Source: Caenorhabditis remanei
Taxonomy: Eukaryota > Nematoda > Chromadorea > Rhabditida > Rhabditidae
Direction: 5' to 3'
Assembly (NCBI RefSeq): GCF_010183535.1
Contig: NC_071330.1
Coordinates: 17,403,717 to 17,467,716 of the forward strand
Length of the DNA: 64,000 bases
Below the pieces are notes generated by a model. That model ran no database searches. It had not been told where the DNA came from and saw only the letters and a program-made list of their open reading frames with translations. Shown here piece after piece: positions 45,699 to 55,334 of this stretch (position 1 is its first letter; each line of letters starts with the position of its first letter). The position numbers were made by a program, and so were the translations under genes.

Positions 45699-48600
45699 AT
45701 GAATCACCGCCTCTTCGACGAGCAACCGCACTCCACCCGTACTGTTCCTCGGCTCCTTAGAGCCATCGAAGAAGCGAGAGGAATCATCCTTTCGCCCGAT
45801 CCTCCAAGACAAGAGGATCTCGAATACAATGGTGATTCATATCCAGTATCCCTCCTTTCCACAATCAACTGATTTTCCAGATCTCTCGAAGTTCCTTCCC
45901 TACAAGGAGCAGAATGAGATGAAAATTCTCCCCACCATTGACCCAAGCCCGTGGTATCAAAAATGGAAAGAGGTCTCGTACCGAAAATGGTCGGAAAGTC
46001 ATGATCCGATGAATGATGACATCACAATGCAACCGGTGGAAAACAATCACCATACATTCCAAGTCACCACGCAAACGTCTGAGTTGTCTCAGTAAGTTTT
46101 AAATTTTCGTTATCGCTTTCGGCCGTTGATATTGTATAACTTTGAGAGGGTGTCATGGTAATACTGATTTTCCCATAAAGTAAGTTTTTTGTGGGTTATA
46201 CAGATCAAACTTAGAACTTTATTTTTGTAGTTGACAACTTTTTTGTACGGACAATCCCTAGAGAGTTATGGTCATTTTAAGACAACAACACTATTTTGCA
46301 CTAAACTGGGACAATTTGAGGGAGAAATTACTTTGTCGATACGTAACTTGCTAGTGAGTGCTCGTACCAAAAAGTTGTCAATTACAAAAATGGAGTTCCA
46401 CTTTTGTTCTGTATAATTCATTAAAAATCTACTTGATCGGACAATCAGTATTACCATGACACACCCTCAAAGTTAGACATTTTCAACTAAAAGCGGCCAA
46501 AGTTTACAATCATTTGACCAGTACTGTATATATCCCCTCTCCAGCCCATCGAACTCCTACTCCTTCAAAGTGTCCGGACTCGACCCTGACACAAAGTACA
46601 TCATTGGACTACGTTTCAATGCGGAGCCCAAAGAAGCCTACACCTTCCATCATGAGATGGGAGCGTTGGTGCCATACGACATGGTACATCCCGACTATCT
46701 GAGCTCCATGGAAGTCAGGATGAGGCTACAATATGGAGGAGACCTGGAGAACGGATCAATCGACTTTGGAGGATTACGGTTTGGAGGATGTTATTCTGCG
46801 CTCAAGAATTCGAAGGATTCGAATGTGGTAAGTGGTTTTGCTAACAGTGCCGGTTATGAACTTTGACCGTTTTCAGTTGAAAGTGTCTAACTTTGAAAGT
46901 GTGTCATGGTAGTTATGATACTCCCATAAAGTAGATTTTAATGAATCATACAAATCAAAAGTAGAGCTTCATTTTTGTAGTTGACAACTTTTTTGTACGA
47001 ATACTCCTTAGCAAGTTACGTATCGACAAAGTAATTTCTTCCTCAAATCGACCAATTTCAGTTCAAAATAGTGTTAATATCTTAAAATGGCTATAACTTT
47101 TTAGGGATTGTCCGTATTAAAAAGTTGTCAATTACAAAAATGGAGCTCTACTTTTGATCTGTATGATTAGAGACCGCAACATTTTTTTTCCAACTCATTT
47201 TTCATAAAAATTCCCATCCAGGCCTGTTCTTCAGGTAAATGGAAGTACATTTCAAATGTTTTTCCGAAAATATTCACACTCTCCGAAGTTACAGGACCTT
47301 TTACTCAGCCATGGTTTCTACTGAATTCTCTTGGAGAATTCTTTCGTTTTCCTGACCACGCAAAAAATATTTTTTGTTTTCACGTTCAATCTGTCAAATT
47401 TTAGCAAAATTTGGGAAAGTTCGAACCAGAAACTGTTTGATTAAAAACCCAGCGTGATATCCACTGAACTAAATGAACACAAATGTGACGCTGATAATAG
47501 GAAAATATATTTTTGACGTGATTTTTTAAAATTCAAAAAACCTAAACTGTCGGGAAAACTGATTTTCTTTCTGAGTCTGTTGTCTTCCGACATCGAAAAA
47601 ATCACATTTTACGAATCAATAAGCTTCCAAATTTTGGCACGATGTACCTGAAAAGATGACCAAAAAGAATATGTCAGAAAATAGATATGTTATCACAGAA
47701 AGTTTTTTGATATGATGCCTCGCAGTTCAGATGGCTCCCAAAAAAATTCAACAGCACGAAAATTGAATATTCTTTCAAAATCTATTAGAGTATGTCCAGA
47801 ACTATTAGAAACTGTAAAAAAGTGATGCGTGTTCGACCTAGAACGATCTAAACGTGACATTTTTCTGAAAAAAGTAAAATGGTTTTTCAGTTTTCTGAGA
47901 AAACTAAACATTTGGGTGAAAGGAAAGTGTGTTCATTGAATTCTACGTACTCGATTACATAGGGGTAAAAAGTTTTTATTCTGCTTTAGCGTTCTGGGCT
48001 CTCAGGGCAGACCGTCAAACATTTCGATAAGCTCCCCATGTCGGCCCAAGAGAAGAAAATGAAAAACTCCGCCCACGTTCATTGCGGTCTCTATGTATGA
48101 TCCATTAAAAATTTACTTGATGGAATAATCAATATTATAATGACACCTTCCCAAAATCGGACAAGTTCAACAGAAAACTGCCAAAATTCATACTCTATTG
48201 ATCGGTACTGTATGTCAAGTTCATACGTGTGTCGTGCTAATAGTCTTTCCAATTCTTTAATTATTTCTTATAGATCCTCCTGTCCATGCACAGAAAATGG
48301 ACACCCATCATCACTCTCTACACAGAAGAATCGGAAGTCATACGGGAGTTTCAATTCCACGAAATGGAGTTCATAAGCAAGTTCCCTTATCACGTAAGTA
48401 CCCCTTCTGATTCATAAGTTTTTAAAAATCAAGCTAATGTTTCAGCAGTACCAAGTGTTCGCCAGAAGCCGGGAGAATCTCGAAGAAGACAACCGAAAAT
48501 ATAAAGAGGAGAAGTTCAGGAGATTGGTGATAGACATTCGGGAATTGGAACGCCTTTCAAAGATTGTGGCACAGTGGGAGAAGGTGCAGGAGCAGCCAGA

Positions 48601-49171
48601 ATGCCCTGGACAACCTTTCCATATGTTCCCAAAGCCAAGGGAAGATGGTACCATAATCATCTCGATTGGAAACTACGTCTACAATTTCGAAGACAAGAAA
48701 GAGTTCTTCTTAAAGGTAAAATACATCTTTACATTTTAATTTTCTGTAATTTTCACTTTGCAGATTCGAAAGTACCGACTGTTTGTTACGGAGGAGTCGA
48801 TGAAGAAAAAGATCGAGTCTGAAACTCGAGGACAACGAGAAAACCCAGAAGAAGACTACACGGAAGATGAAGTCTCAGAGGAAGAAGAGGAGGAGTATGA
48901 TGTGCCAAGAAAAAGAAGAGGAAAATCAGAGAAGAGGAAAACGTCACAGAAGCAATCTGGCAGAAGGAAGAAGAGGAAGTGTTCCATTCAACGTGAAGAG
49001 CCCTCTATCGCATTCGTTGATTGGAATGAGAGAAGGAAGAGAGAGAAAATAAAAGAGGACGACGAGTTGAATGCCATGTGGGATTCAATAAGAAGAGGAA
49101 GCACTGGAGAGGAGTCTGAGCAGTGGTCGTCAACAAACTCGACAAGATCGTCAGTGTCTCCAGTGTCATAA
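45699..49171 (+). CDS. divergent T-box transcription factor
   Basis: Exons 45699-45831, 45881-46091, 46545-46827, 48274-48393, 48446-48715, 48764-49171; 474 residues. T-box features: FKVSGLDPDTKYIIGLRF, then GSIDFGGLRFGGCYSALKN, then ILLSMHRKWTPIITLY and EFQFHEMEFISKFPYHQYQ, matching the core, the LNSMHKYQP-like strand and the FPETEFIAVTAYQN-like segment. The canonical TEMIITKxGRRMFP block is not recognisable. The C-terminus is acidic then basic (EEEEEEYDVPRKRRGKSEKR), a likely nuclear signal. Known: T-box proteins bind DNA as transcription factors; Caenorhabditis has a fast-evolving set. TTTCAG 6 bases before the ATG suggests trans-splicing. Introns 2 and 3 are swollen by transposons. A related pseudogene lies at 52.9-53.9 kb. 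Confidence 0.85.
46138..46474. mobile_element. inverted-repeat element in T-box intron 2
   Basis: The ends AACTTTGAGAGGGTGTCATG and CATGACACACCCTCAAAGTT pair, and internal TAGTTGACAACTTTTTTGTA and its complement (46230, 46375) also pair. Same family as the host element in intron 3. Confidence 0.8.
47168..48093. mobile_element. 926-bp hAT-like element nested in another MITE (T-box intron 3)
   Basis: The terminal repeats are TAGAGACCGCAA and TTGCGGTCTCTA, flanked by TGTATGAT on both sides (47160-47167 and 48094-48101). Removing it restores a MITE of the type in intron 2 (left end about 46887, right end about 48165). The 8-bp duplication and TAGAG-type ends fit hAT transposons. No transposase ORF. 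It contains a tRNA-like piece on the minus strand (TAGTTCAGTGGATATC then GGTTCGAAC, about 47415-47475). Confidence 0.85.
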
Positions 49172-50491
49172 TTCACTCCAAGATATCGGGTTTTCTTTGT
49201 TGTCTTTTTGTTGTTGCTCTTCTGACTTTCCTGCCTTCCATTGCACTCGTCTTCCAGAATACTCCTTCCCGATCCCTCCTCTGACTATTCACATTCATTC
49301 TCTGAGTTGTCTCTTTTTCGGGTCATCTTACTTCTCACTTTCCTCCGTTCTTTCAGAACTTTTCTGTACGGGTCTTCCTGAATGTTCTCTTCTTCCAGCT
49401 CCCTCCTCTGGCTCTCCCACAGACTCTTCCAGTTCGCAATCCGTTCTCCCTCCAAATCAGAACCTCCAGTACATTCCATTGTCTCTTCTTCTGGTTTTCC
49501 ACATGTGCTCTTCTCTTCCTCCAGTCATTTTCTGCACCAGCTCCCTCCTCTGGCTCTCCTCTGACTCTTCCAGTTCACTATCTCTCATATCCTTCCAAAG
49601 CTCTCAGAGCTTTCCAGTGCGACCACTACACTTCGGTTCCAGGTGGATTGCACTCTCTCTCTCCCTTCTTCTTGATGATTCCCCTATATCATCTCTCCTG
49701 TCAGAATCCTCCGTCCCCGCTTCCTCAGTTCACCAGATTCCCTCACCGTCCAGATCTCCACAAATTCTTGTGAGCACTTCACTTCGCTTCCAGACTTCCT
49801 GATTCTCCGTTTGTCCAATCTCTTTCTACTCCCCGAAACCTCCATCAATCCCAACATTCCTCAATTCTCTCACGAGAGAAGTCCTCGGAGTGTCCTCTTC
49901 CAAAGGGCTCAAAATTTGGTATAGTTTGGAGTCCATAGATTCCGAATCCCCCCTTAGCTTTTTTTGATCACCCAATCTATCCCACTACTTCTTGCTTCTA
50001 CAGTAATCCGGTTATTATCATTTCCAACCATTCCCCCATTGTTTTCTGTGGTCCGCAATAATTTTCTTGTTTTCTTTTGTTTTAGTAATCAGTTTCCTTC
50101 CCTGAGCTAGATACTACCTAGTAATAACACTTGAATAGCTTTCAAGGTTCATTTTTCTTTCTCTGTTCTGTTCTGTTCTGTTAATTAATTACCAATAGTT
50201 ACCTTATCATCCACCACAACACCTCCAATTGAATACCTTCTGACCTCTGTTGAAATTGTATCAGCTCGGATTCATATTTTTTGTTCTTATATCGAAAACT
50301 TTAATAAAATTGGTTTTATACGTGGCTTTATGCTTTTCATCTCAAAAATCGAAAATCTCGGAAATAAAATTTCAATAAAACCATAAAACGTCCTTCGCCC
50401 GCCCCCGCCTGGGAAACTATGCTAATCGAATCACGAGCCGCCTATATAACGCACCGCTCTTTTTCATTTCCATATCATTCCCCCAACCAGA
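49172..50491. other. T-box 3' flank and next promoter; antisense acidic frame
   Basis: At 49285-49520 the minus strand has a charged frame (NWKSLWESQRRELEEENIQ, KVLKERRKVRSK) resembling the composition of T-box gene tails; neighbouring frames hold a similar repeat. It may be a decayed inverted copy of a T-box last exon. AATAAA at about 50302. A TATA-like CTATATAA lies at 50442-50449 before the small secreted gene. Confidence 0.35.
50442..50449 (+). promoter_or_regulatory. TATA box of the small secreted protein gene
   Basis: CTATATAA about 43 bases before the ATG, in the sequence GAGCCGCCTATATAACGCAC. A short leader with a TATA box is common for abundantly expressed small secreted proteins. 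Confidence 0.5.
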
Positions 50492-50939
50492 ATGTCATCT
50501 TCTCCATGCCTTCTACTCCTTCTAGCCGTCACCATGGCGTCCGCCTACTATTTCATTGCTCCACCAACCTCTCCAGTGGAAATTGTGAAGCATCACATGA
50601 AGTATGTCGTGGAAGCAGGCGACGCTGAGAACGCGACGACGTTCCTCCAACTCATCGAGTTCATCAACCCGGCTAGTGAGTTCTTGTTTCCTTTTTGGTG
50701 GAGCGCACTTCCATCACCCAGTAATCCAATGTACACATATTTCAGAAACCAACGTAACACTTGCCATGGCGGTGTTCTCCAGCTACGAGTACTTCCCCAT
50801 CACGGCGGAGTTCTTTAATCACGGACACGTGTACACTCGGGTCGATATGAAGAAGCCGGAGAGGGAGATGTATATGTACTTCATGTTGAGACCAACCACC
50901 TCCAGCCCAAGTGGATGGACCATTTATAATGTTACATAA
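50492..50939 (+). CDS. 125-residue secreted protein, possibly NTF2-like
   Basis: Exons 50492-50675 and 50746-50939, joined in phase 1. A signal peptide (PCLLLLLAVTMASAYYF) is followed by SPVEIVKHHMKYVVEAGDAE, a helical stretch like the start of NTF2-like domains, then strands with TNVTLAMAVFSSYEYFPITAE and MYMYFMLRPTTSSPSGWTIY. The alternating charged strands would suit a secreted NTF2-like fold, but I cannot confirm it; cysteines are absent from the mature part, which argues against a disulphide-rich peptide. A TATA box sits upstream. Probably acts outside the cell. Function unknown. Confidence 0.6.
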
Positions 50940-51302
50940 TTGTGTGGATTTTGTTATGGAATTCATTTCGTTGGAATTCATTTCGTTGGAATAAGAATAT
51001 GAACATTTTACCTACCATAGAAATTGTCATGTGCCGGAAAAGATGTTCCTTCACGTCATTATTACATTTGCTCTTTTTTGAGATGTAACTCGAAGGCATC
51101 AGATCTATTTCAAAATCTGATCTTTTCGTCATCTTTCCCATACCAGGTTACATATCTGTACCAAATTTGAACACTCCCGGACTTCATGTTTCCATGCAAC
51201 CAGGACGGTAACTTTTTAATTTTTGTTTCAGCATTATGATATAGAATATATTTATATGTAGTTATTAAGCAGAATTATATACAAATTCATATTAAACGGG
51301 AT

Positions 51303-51656
51303 TTACTTTCCCCATCCTCCGTATCCACGTCCAAATCCGCCACCGTATCCGCCACGTCCCCATCCACCGTATCCGCCACGTCCGTATCCTCCATATCCGC
51401 CACGTCCGTATCCACCTCCGTATCCACGTCCTCCCCATCCTCCCCATCTCTTGAATCGTGGCGAGTCCCTGGAAAAGAGGAGATTTCAATGAATTATTTT
51501 AATTTAAAAAAAAGCTTACTCATTGGCACCAGCAGCGTCATCCTCGAAAGCGCCCATAGTATCCAAGGCCATACCGGGCCGGTCGGATTGAGAGAATGCT
51601 GGAAGGGCGGTGAGTGCGAGAAGGCAGAATACAAGTAGTAGGTTGAGTTGATTCAT
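51303..51656 (-). CDS. Gly/Tyr/Trp-rich secreted peptide precursor (nlp/cnc-like)
   Basis: Exons 51520-51656 and 51303-51468; 100 residues. A signal peptide (LNLLLVFCLLALTALPAFS), then an acidic spacer, then a dibasic site in SPRFKRWGG. The rest is built of GGYGR, GRGGYGGW and GGYGGG units and ends YGGWGK, so trimming of the final Lys would expose Gly for amidation (inferred). Known: C. elegans nlp-24 to nlp-34 and cnc peptides of this composition are made in epidermis after infection or wounding and are antimicrobial-like. On the minus strand TATAAAAG (51696-51703) gives a TATA box about 40 bases before the ATG. Repeated codons make the exon a minisatellite. Exact gene not assigned. Confidence 0.75.
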
Positions 51657-52868
51657 GTTTTTTTCGTTTTTGAGTTTTTCATTGAATTTCGTTTTCTTTT
51701 ATACTCACTGATATGTTTAATGATCACTGCTACGCCTAATGACGTGTGACCTTCTGGACCATATTCTTAGACACCCCCCTTTGAGGAAGAAGAGAAAAGT
51801 GATTTTTGTTCGTCAATTGGCAATCAGATCATTGTAGATCAGTACCAGACATTCGGAGACACAGACGCATAGACAGATTCACTGAGATAGTGAGATAGAT
51901 CTATATCAACCTACACAAACACGTGCGCCTTTATTGGTCATGGGAGGGGAATCCCCCTTTTCTCTAGTTGACCACTAGTTGACGACAAACAAATATTTTC
52001 GTAGTTTCTGTTTACCTGCACTATGAACCAGCGACCTAAAATTAAAAAGTGACTAATTAAAAGTGTTTTTGGAAACAAAAAACAAAATTCAAAAACCTGA
52101 TATCACATCTGAAACATCAGTTCTACAATCTGAAACAGGGAGATGAGTCACTTTTTTTTGGATGACTAATACCTATGTATGAAATATGACTCATCCACTA
52201 TTTAAAAAGTTTTAGTTGTTTTGATAGGTTTAAGGAAAAAAGAAACTTGGCGGAATGTCTGTGTGTTTCGATGTCCGGATGTCCCCCTTGCTTCGTCGCA
52301 CAACGGTTGGCACGGTACCAAAAAAGACTTGGCTGAGTTTCTGCCAGCAGTCAATTAAACTCCTGAAATCAACGTGCTTCAAAACATAGGATTACTGAAA
52401 TTCTCAAACCATTTTGTCTGTCTGTGTGTCCAAATGTCCAAATGTCCTCATGTCCAATTGAAACAGATCTTTCACTTATCCACTTGACACATTTCTTATC
52501 TACCCGTGATTCAACGTTCCCGCTCAAGTTTGACGAAGTATATACTGATAGCGATCTATTTCTGTATCCTTCTATGTCTGTCTGTAGGTAGATATGTCCG
52601 GATGTCCAGACCTGGTTACTCCGATAATAGCTGAGATATGTCTGTGTCCTAATTATGACAAAAATTGCTCAAAATTTCGAGTTATTCTTTCTGAAACTCT
52701 TGTCTGAATCATAAATGTGTTTTCCAGAACGCATGTTTCCAGAATACAACCAAATTACGCTTTTCTTCCATTTTTTGCTGAAAAATCTCATTTTTTTTGT
52801 AGCGAAAACTATAGATTTCTGCAAAAAACTCTGCAAAAATTGGAAAAAAAGTCGAGTTTTTTGGTAGA
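51657..52868. other. intergenic
   Basis: Promoter side of the peptide gene, then AT-rich DNA with repeated TGTCTGTCTGT/TGTCCGGATGTCC tracts (52250-52620). No gene seen. Confidence 0.5.
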
Positions 52869-53858
52869 TCAAAATTTGTTTCTTGGTTCCTCTTCCCCTT
52901 TCCTCGAGTCCTGGAGTACTGAAGTCTTCCTCTTCTCTGCCTTCCGTCGGCTGACGAAGAATTTCCTTGGTTCCTCCTCCTCTTCCTCGAACTCTGGCTC
53001 GTACTCTTGGTCCTCAACTTCATCCCGTTCCTGGTCCTCCGCTTCCCATCTTCTCCTCTTCTTTTCGCTTCGTAGGTTCTTCTCCATTTCCGTCACCTGG
53101 AACAAAATACTTATTCAAACAAATTTAGTCTTTTGTGTGTTACCTTCTCCTCAAAATCCTTTCTATTTTCAAAGATTTACGAGGAACTCCGGATATATGT
53201 AGATCATTATGCGACCGTCTTCAGAATTTTTGGGGAATTCTCTGAAGGGCAGCTCCATGTCATCCGGCTGCGGGACCGGTTCCAATGCAATTGCTAAGCA
53301 TTTTTTTGAGCTCCGGACAATCCCGAAAATGTTTTTGATAGTCCTTATCATTGGATTTCTTCACGAAATCCGGAAACTCAGCTCGATTCTTTGCAAAACA
53401 TTGATATTTCTGAAACATACTGACTAAGTTCCTGTCTACATTGATGACACTTACCGCGTAGGTCTGTTTTGAGATGATCTCCATTTCTTTGAACTGGAAC
53501 TCCAGAATCCGATGAATCGTGGAATCATCCTCAACAAGAGAGATGCTGACGATTGGTTTCCACTTCCTGTGGATTTTCAGAAGAATCTGAAAGTTTGTCA
53601 CTGTTTACCTTCTCTTCGAAGTCCTTTCTATTTTCATAGACAACCATCCCCAGAATGTTTGGGGAAGATCCTGAAGAGCAGCTCCATTTCATCCGGCTGC
53701 GGGACCTCCTTGTTTGGCAATTCCAAGACATTTCTTCGAGCCAGATCATTGGAAAGATGAGAAAACGCTGATTCCAAATATATTTCTAGTTTTTGCCCAC
53801 CGCGGATTTTCAGAAAACAGTTGAACAAAAAACGGAAACTCGCCTGGCACTCTCTCAA
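52869..53858 (-). pseudogene. rearranged T-box pseudogene related to the 45.7-kb gene
   Basis: The exon at 53455-53586 matches T-box exon 4 (ILLKIHRKWKPIVSISL, FQFKEMEIISKQTYA) with the same splice positions. The exon starting at 53409 matches exon 5 (KYQCFAKNRAEF), but at a run of seven A the frame shifts; the other frame continues as EPVPQPDDMELPFREFPKN, and a further shift is needed to reach FENRKDFEEK. The exon at 52869-53102 matches exon 6 (VTEMEKNLRSEKKRRR, then an acidic run and RRKAEKRKTS). Upstream, 53609-53858 repeats the exon-5 tail (EVPQPDEMELLFRIFPK), so parts are duplicated and out of order. Retained introns show DNA-level duplication, not retroposition. If the homopolymer is a sequencing error, some exons could still be used. 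Confidence 0.75.
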
Positions 53859-54123
53859 AAATAACGATCAGTAAAAACATGCAGTTTTTCATGAAAAATT
53901 GGAAATAAACTTTTTCTAAATACTCAATTCCACGTCATCTCTTTACGTGTAGGAATGAAAATTTTGAAAAATATTAATTTGTTAAACTCGTAACCTTTAC
54001 CCCTTATCTCCCCTCGAAATCTAGAGCAAAGATCTAGAGCATCGATAAGCGTTCCGCATAAATAGCCGGCGATTCCACCAGAATCTTCAATTACTACTCG
54101 AACACCCTCTTGAAGCAAACACC

Positions 54124-54363
54124 ATGGCGTCCAAGAAGGCCCCAAAAAACCCACAAAAGAAGTGGGTAAGATCCGGTGGACGACTCCACCGAGTGATCCC
54201 TCCGGTCGAGAAGAAGGTAGGAGCTCCGGATTCTTGGAGCCTATAAACCTAAACTCTCATTTTCCAGGTCAACCTCGAAAACACCTGGGATGCCGGCAAA
54301 CTCCCGACAAGTTTAAACGGAGTTGGATTCATGAATTCGGATTGTGTGTATCCGTTTCGATAG
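54124..54363 (+). CDS. 62-residue basic protein of unknown function
   Basis: Exons 54124-54216 and 54268-54363, with a 51-bp intron, GTAGG donor, TTTTCCAG acceptor and phase 0. It starts MASKKAPKNPQKKWVRSGG, is very basic in the first exon (RLHRVIPPVEKK), and the second exon reads NTWDAGKLPTSLNGVGF and ends CVYPFR. No signal peptide or membrane helix. Upstream lie GCATAAATAG (TATA-like, 54057) and two GATA-type sites (CTTATCTC at 54004, ATCGATAAG at 54041), suggesting gut or epidermal expression; this is inference. AATAAA lies at 54402-54407. Not recognised. Confidence 0.6.
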
Positions 54364-54878
54364 GAGCAAAAAGCCTAAATGAACTCATTTTTTCGTTGAT
54401 CAATAAATGAGTTCATTCTTTTCGATTTTCGATTGTCTTTTCTAAGACACAGGGGATACTCGCGATGTTTCTGGAATCGAGGCTTCGAATCAGTGAAAAC
54501 TCATTTCTTTAATCTTTAATCGAGATAATACTTGTGCAAGTTTCTCAATTATCTTCGGTCCAGTCTCTCCGTCGCCTTCATTTGTCGAAGTCTGTCGCGT
54601 CGATAATTTTCATACAGCGATTCGTGTGTCCTTTGTCTCATTTCATCGGAAAAGAGCTCCACAGAGCTACACAAAATCACAGTGTTGCTCATTCTCCACT
54701 TCCACTATTCCTCCATGGATATTGACAACGTCCTTTTCTATATCATAATGCTGAAACAACAAAGAAAAATTAAAAAGTTAACGTCCTCAGTTGGTGTTGC
54801 ATGGAAACATGATCAGTCACGAAGTCTTCAGAGATCGTAATGGTGTATGTAAGGTGTCATCAGCGGACATAAATCAGT

Positions 54879-54952
54879 GTGCGCTGGCGAAGGGAGTCGA
54901 ACCAGCGAGCTTCCGCACCGCCGACCCGACCACAACCTCTGCGCCACACTGC
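54879..54952 (-). repeat. tRNA-like sequence
   Basis: On the minus strand GTGTGGCGCAGAGG (A box TGGCGCAGAGG) is followed by GCTGGTTCGACTCCC (B box) and GCGCACAC, which can pair partly with the start. The middle is GC-rich and does not fold as a normal anticodon arm, and no T run follows. Probably a tRNA pseudogene or SINE. Confidence 0.5.
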
Positions 54953-54964
54953 AGTAACCGAAGA

Positions 54965-55204
54965 GGGGGAAGGAGTGCGTATATAAAGGGAGTGGAGAGG
55001 AGGCAGCGGCGGCGGGGATAAGGGGAGCAATCGGTGATTTTTCGCGATTTTTCAGATTAAAAACTGGTATTTATTGAATGAAAAGGGGGAAGGAGTGCGT
55101 ATATAAAGGGAGTGGAGAGGAGGCAGCGGCGGCGGGGATAAGGGGAGCAATCGGTGATTTTTCGCGATTTTTCTGATTAAAAACTGGTATTTATTGAATG
55201 AAAA
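54965..55204. repeat. 120-bp tandem duplication containing GTATATAAAGG
   Basis: The two units, 54965-55084 and 55085-55204, differ at one site in the main body (TTCAG versus TTCTG). Each holds GGGGGAAGGAGTGCG, GTATATAAAGGG, AGGCAGCGGCGGCGGGG and TTTTTCGCGATTTTT. It lies about 130 bp past the unc-45 stop codon, beside the tRNA-like piece. Confidence 0.95.
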
Positions 55205-55334
55205 GGCACTTAGGATACATGAAATGGGATGAGTAAAGCAATAAATGACTTAGAATTGATGCAATTAAGATTTAATTCAACAAAAAATTATTAAACATTG
55301 AAAATTGAAAACAACAAAGAGAAAAAAAGTAAGA

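Noticed and set aside
49197..49802. 201-codon Ser/Leu-rich plus-strand ORF
   Set aside because: Low-complexity complement of an acidic/basic minus-strand stretch; no start context or domain.
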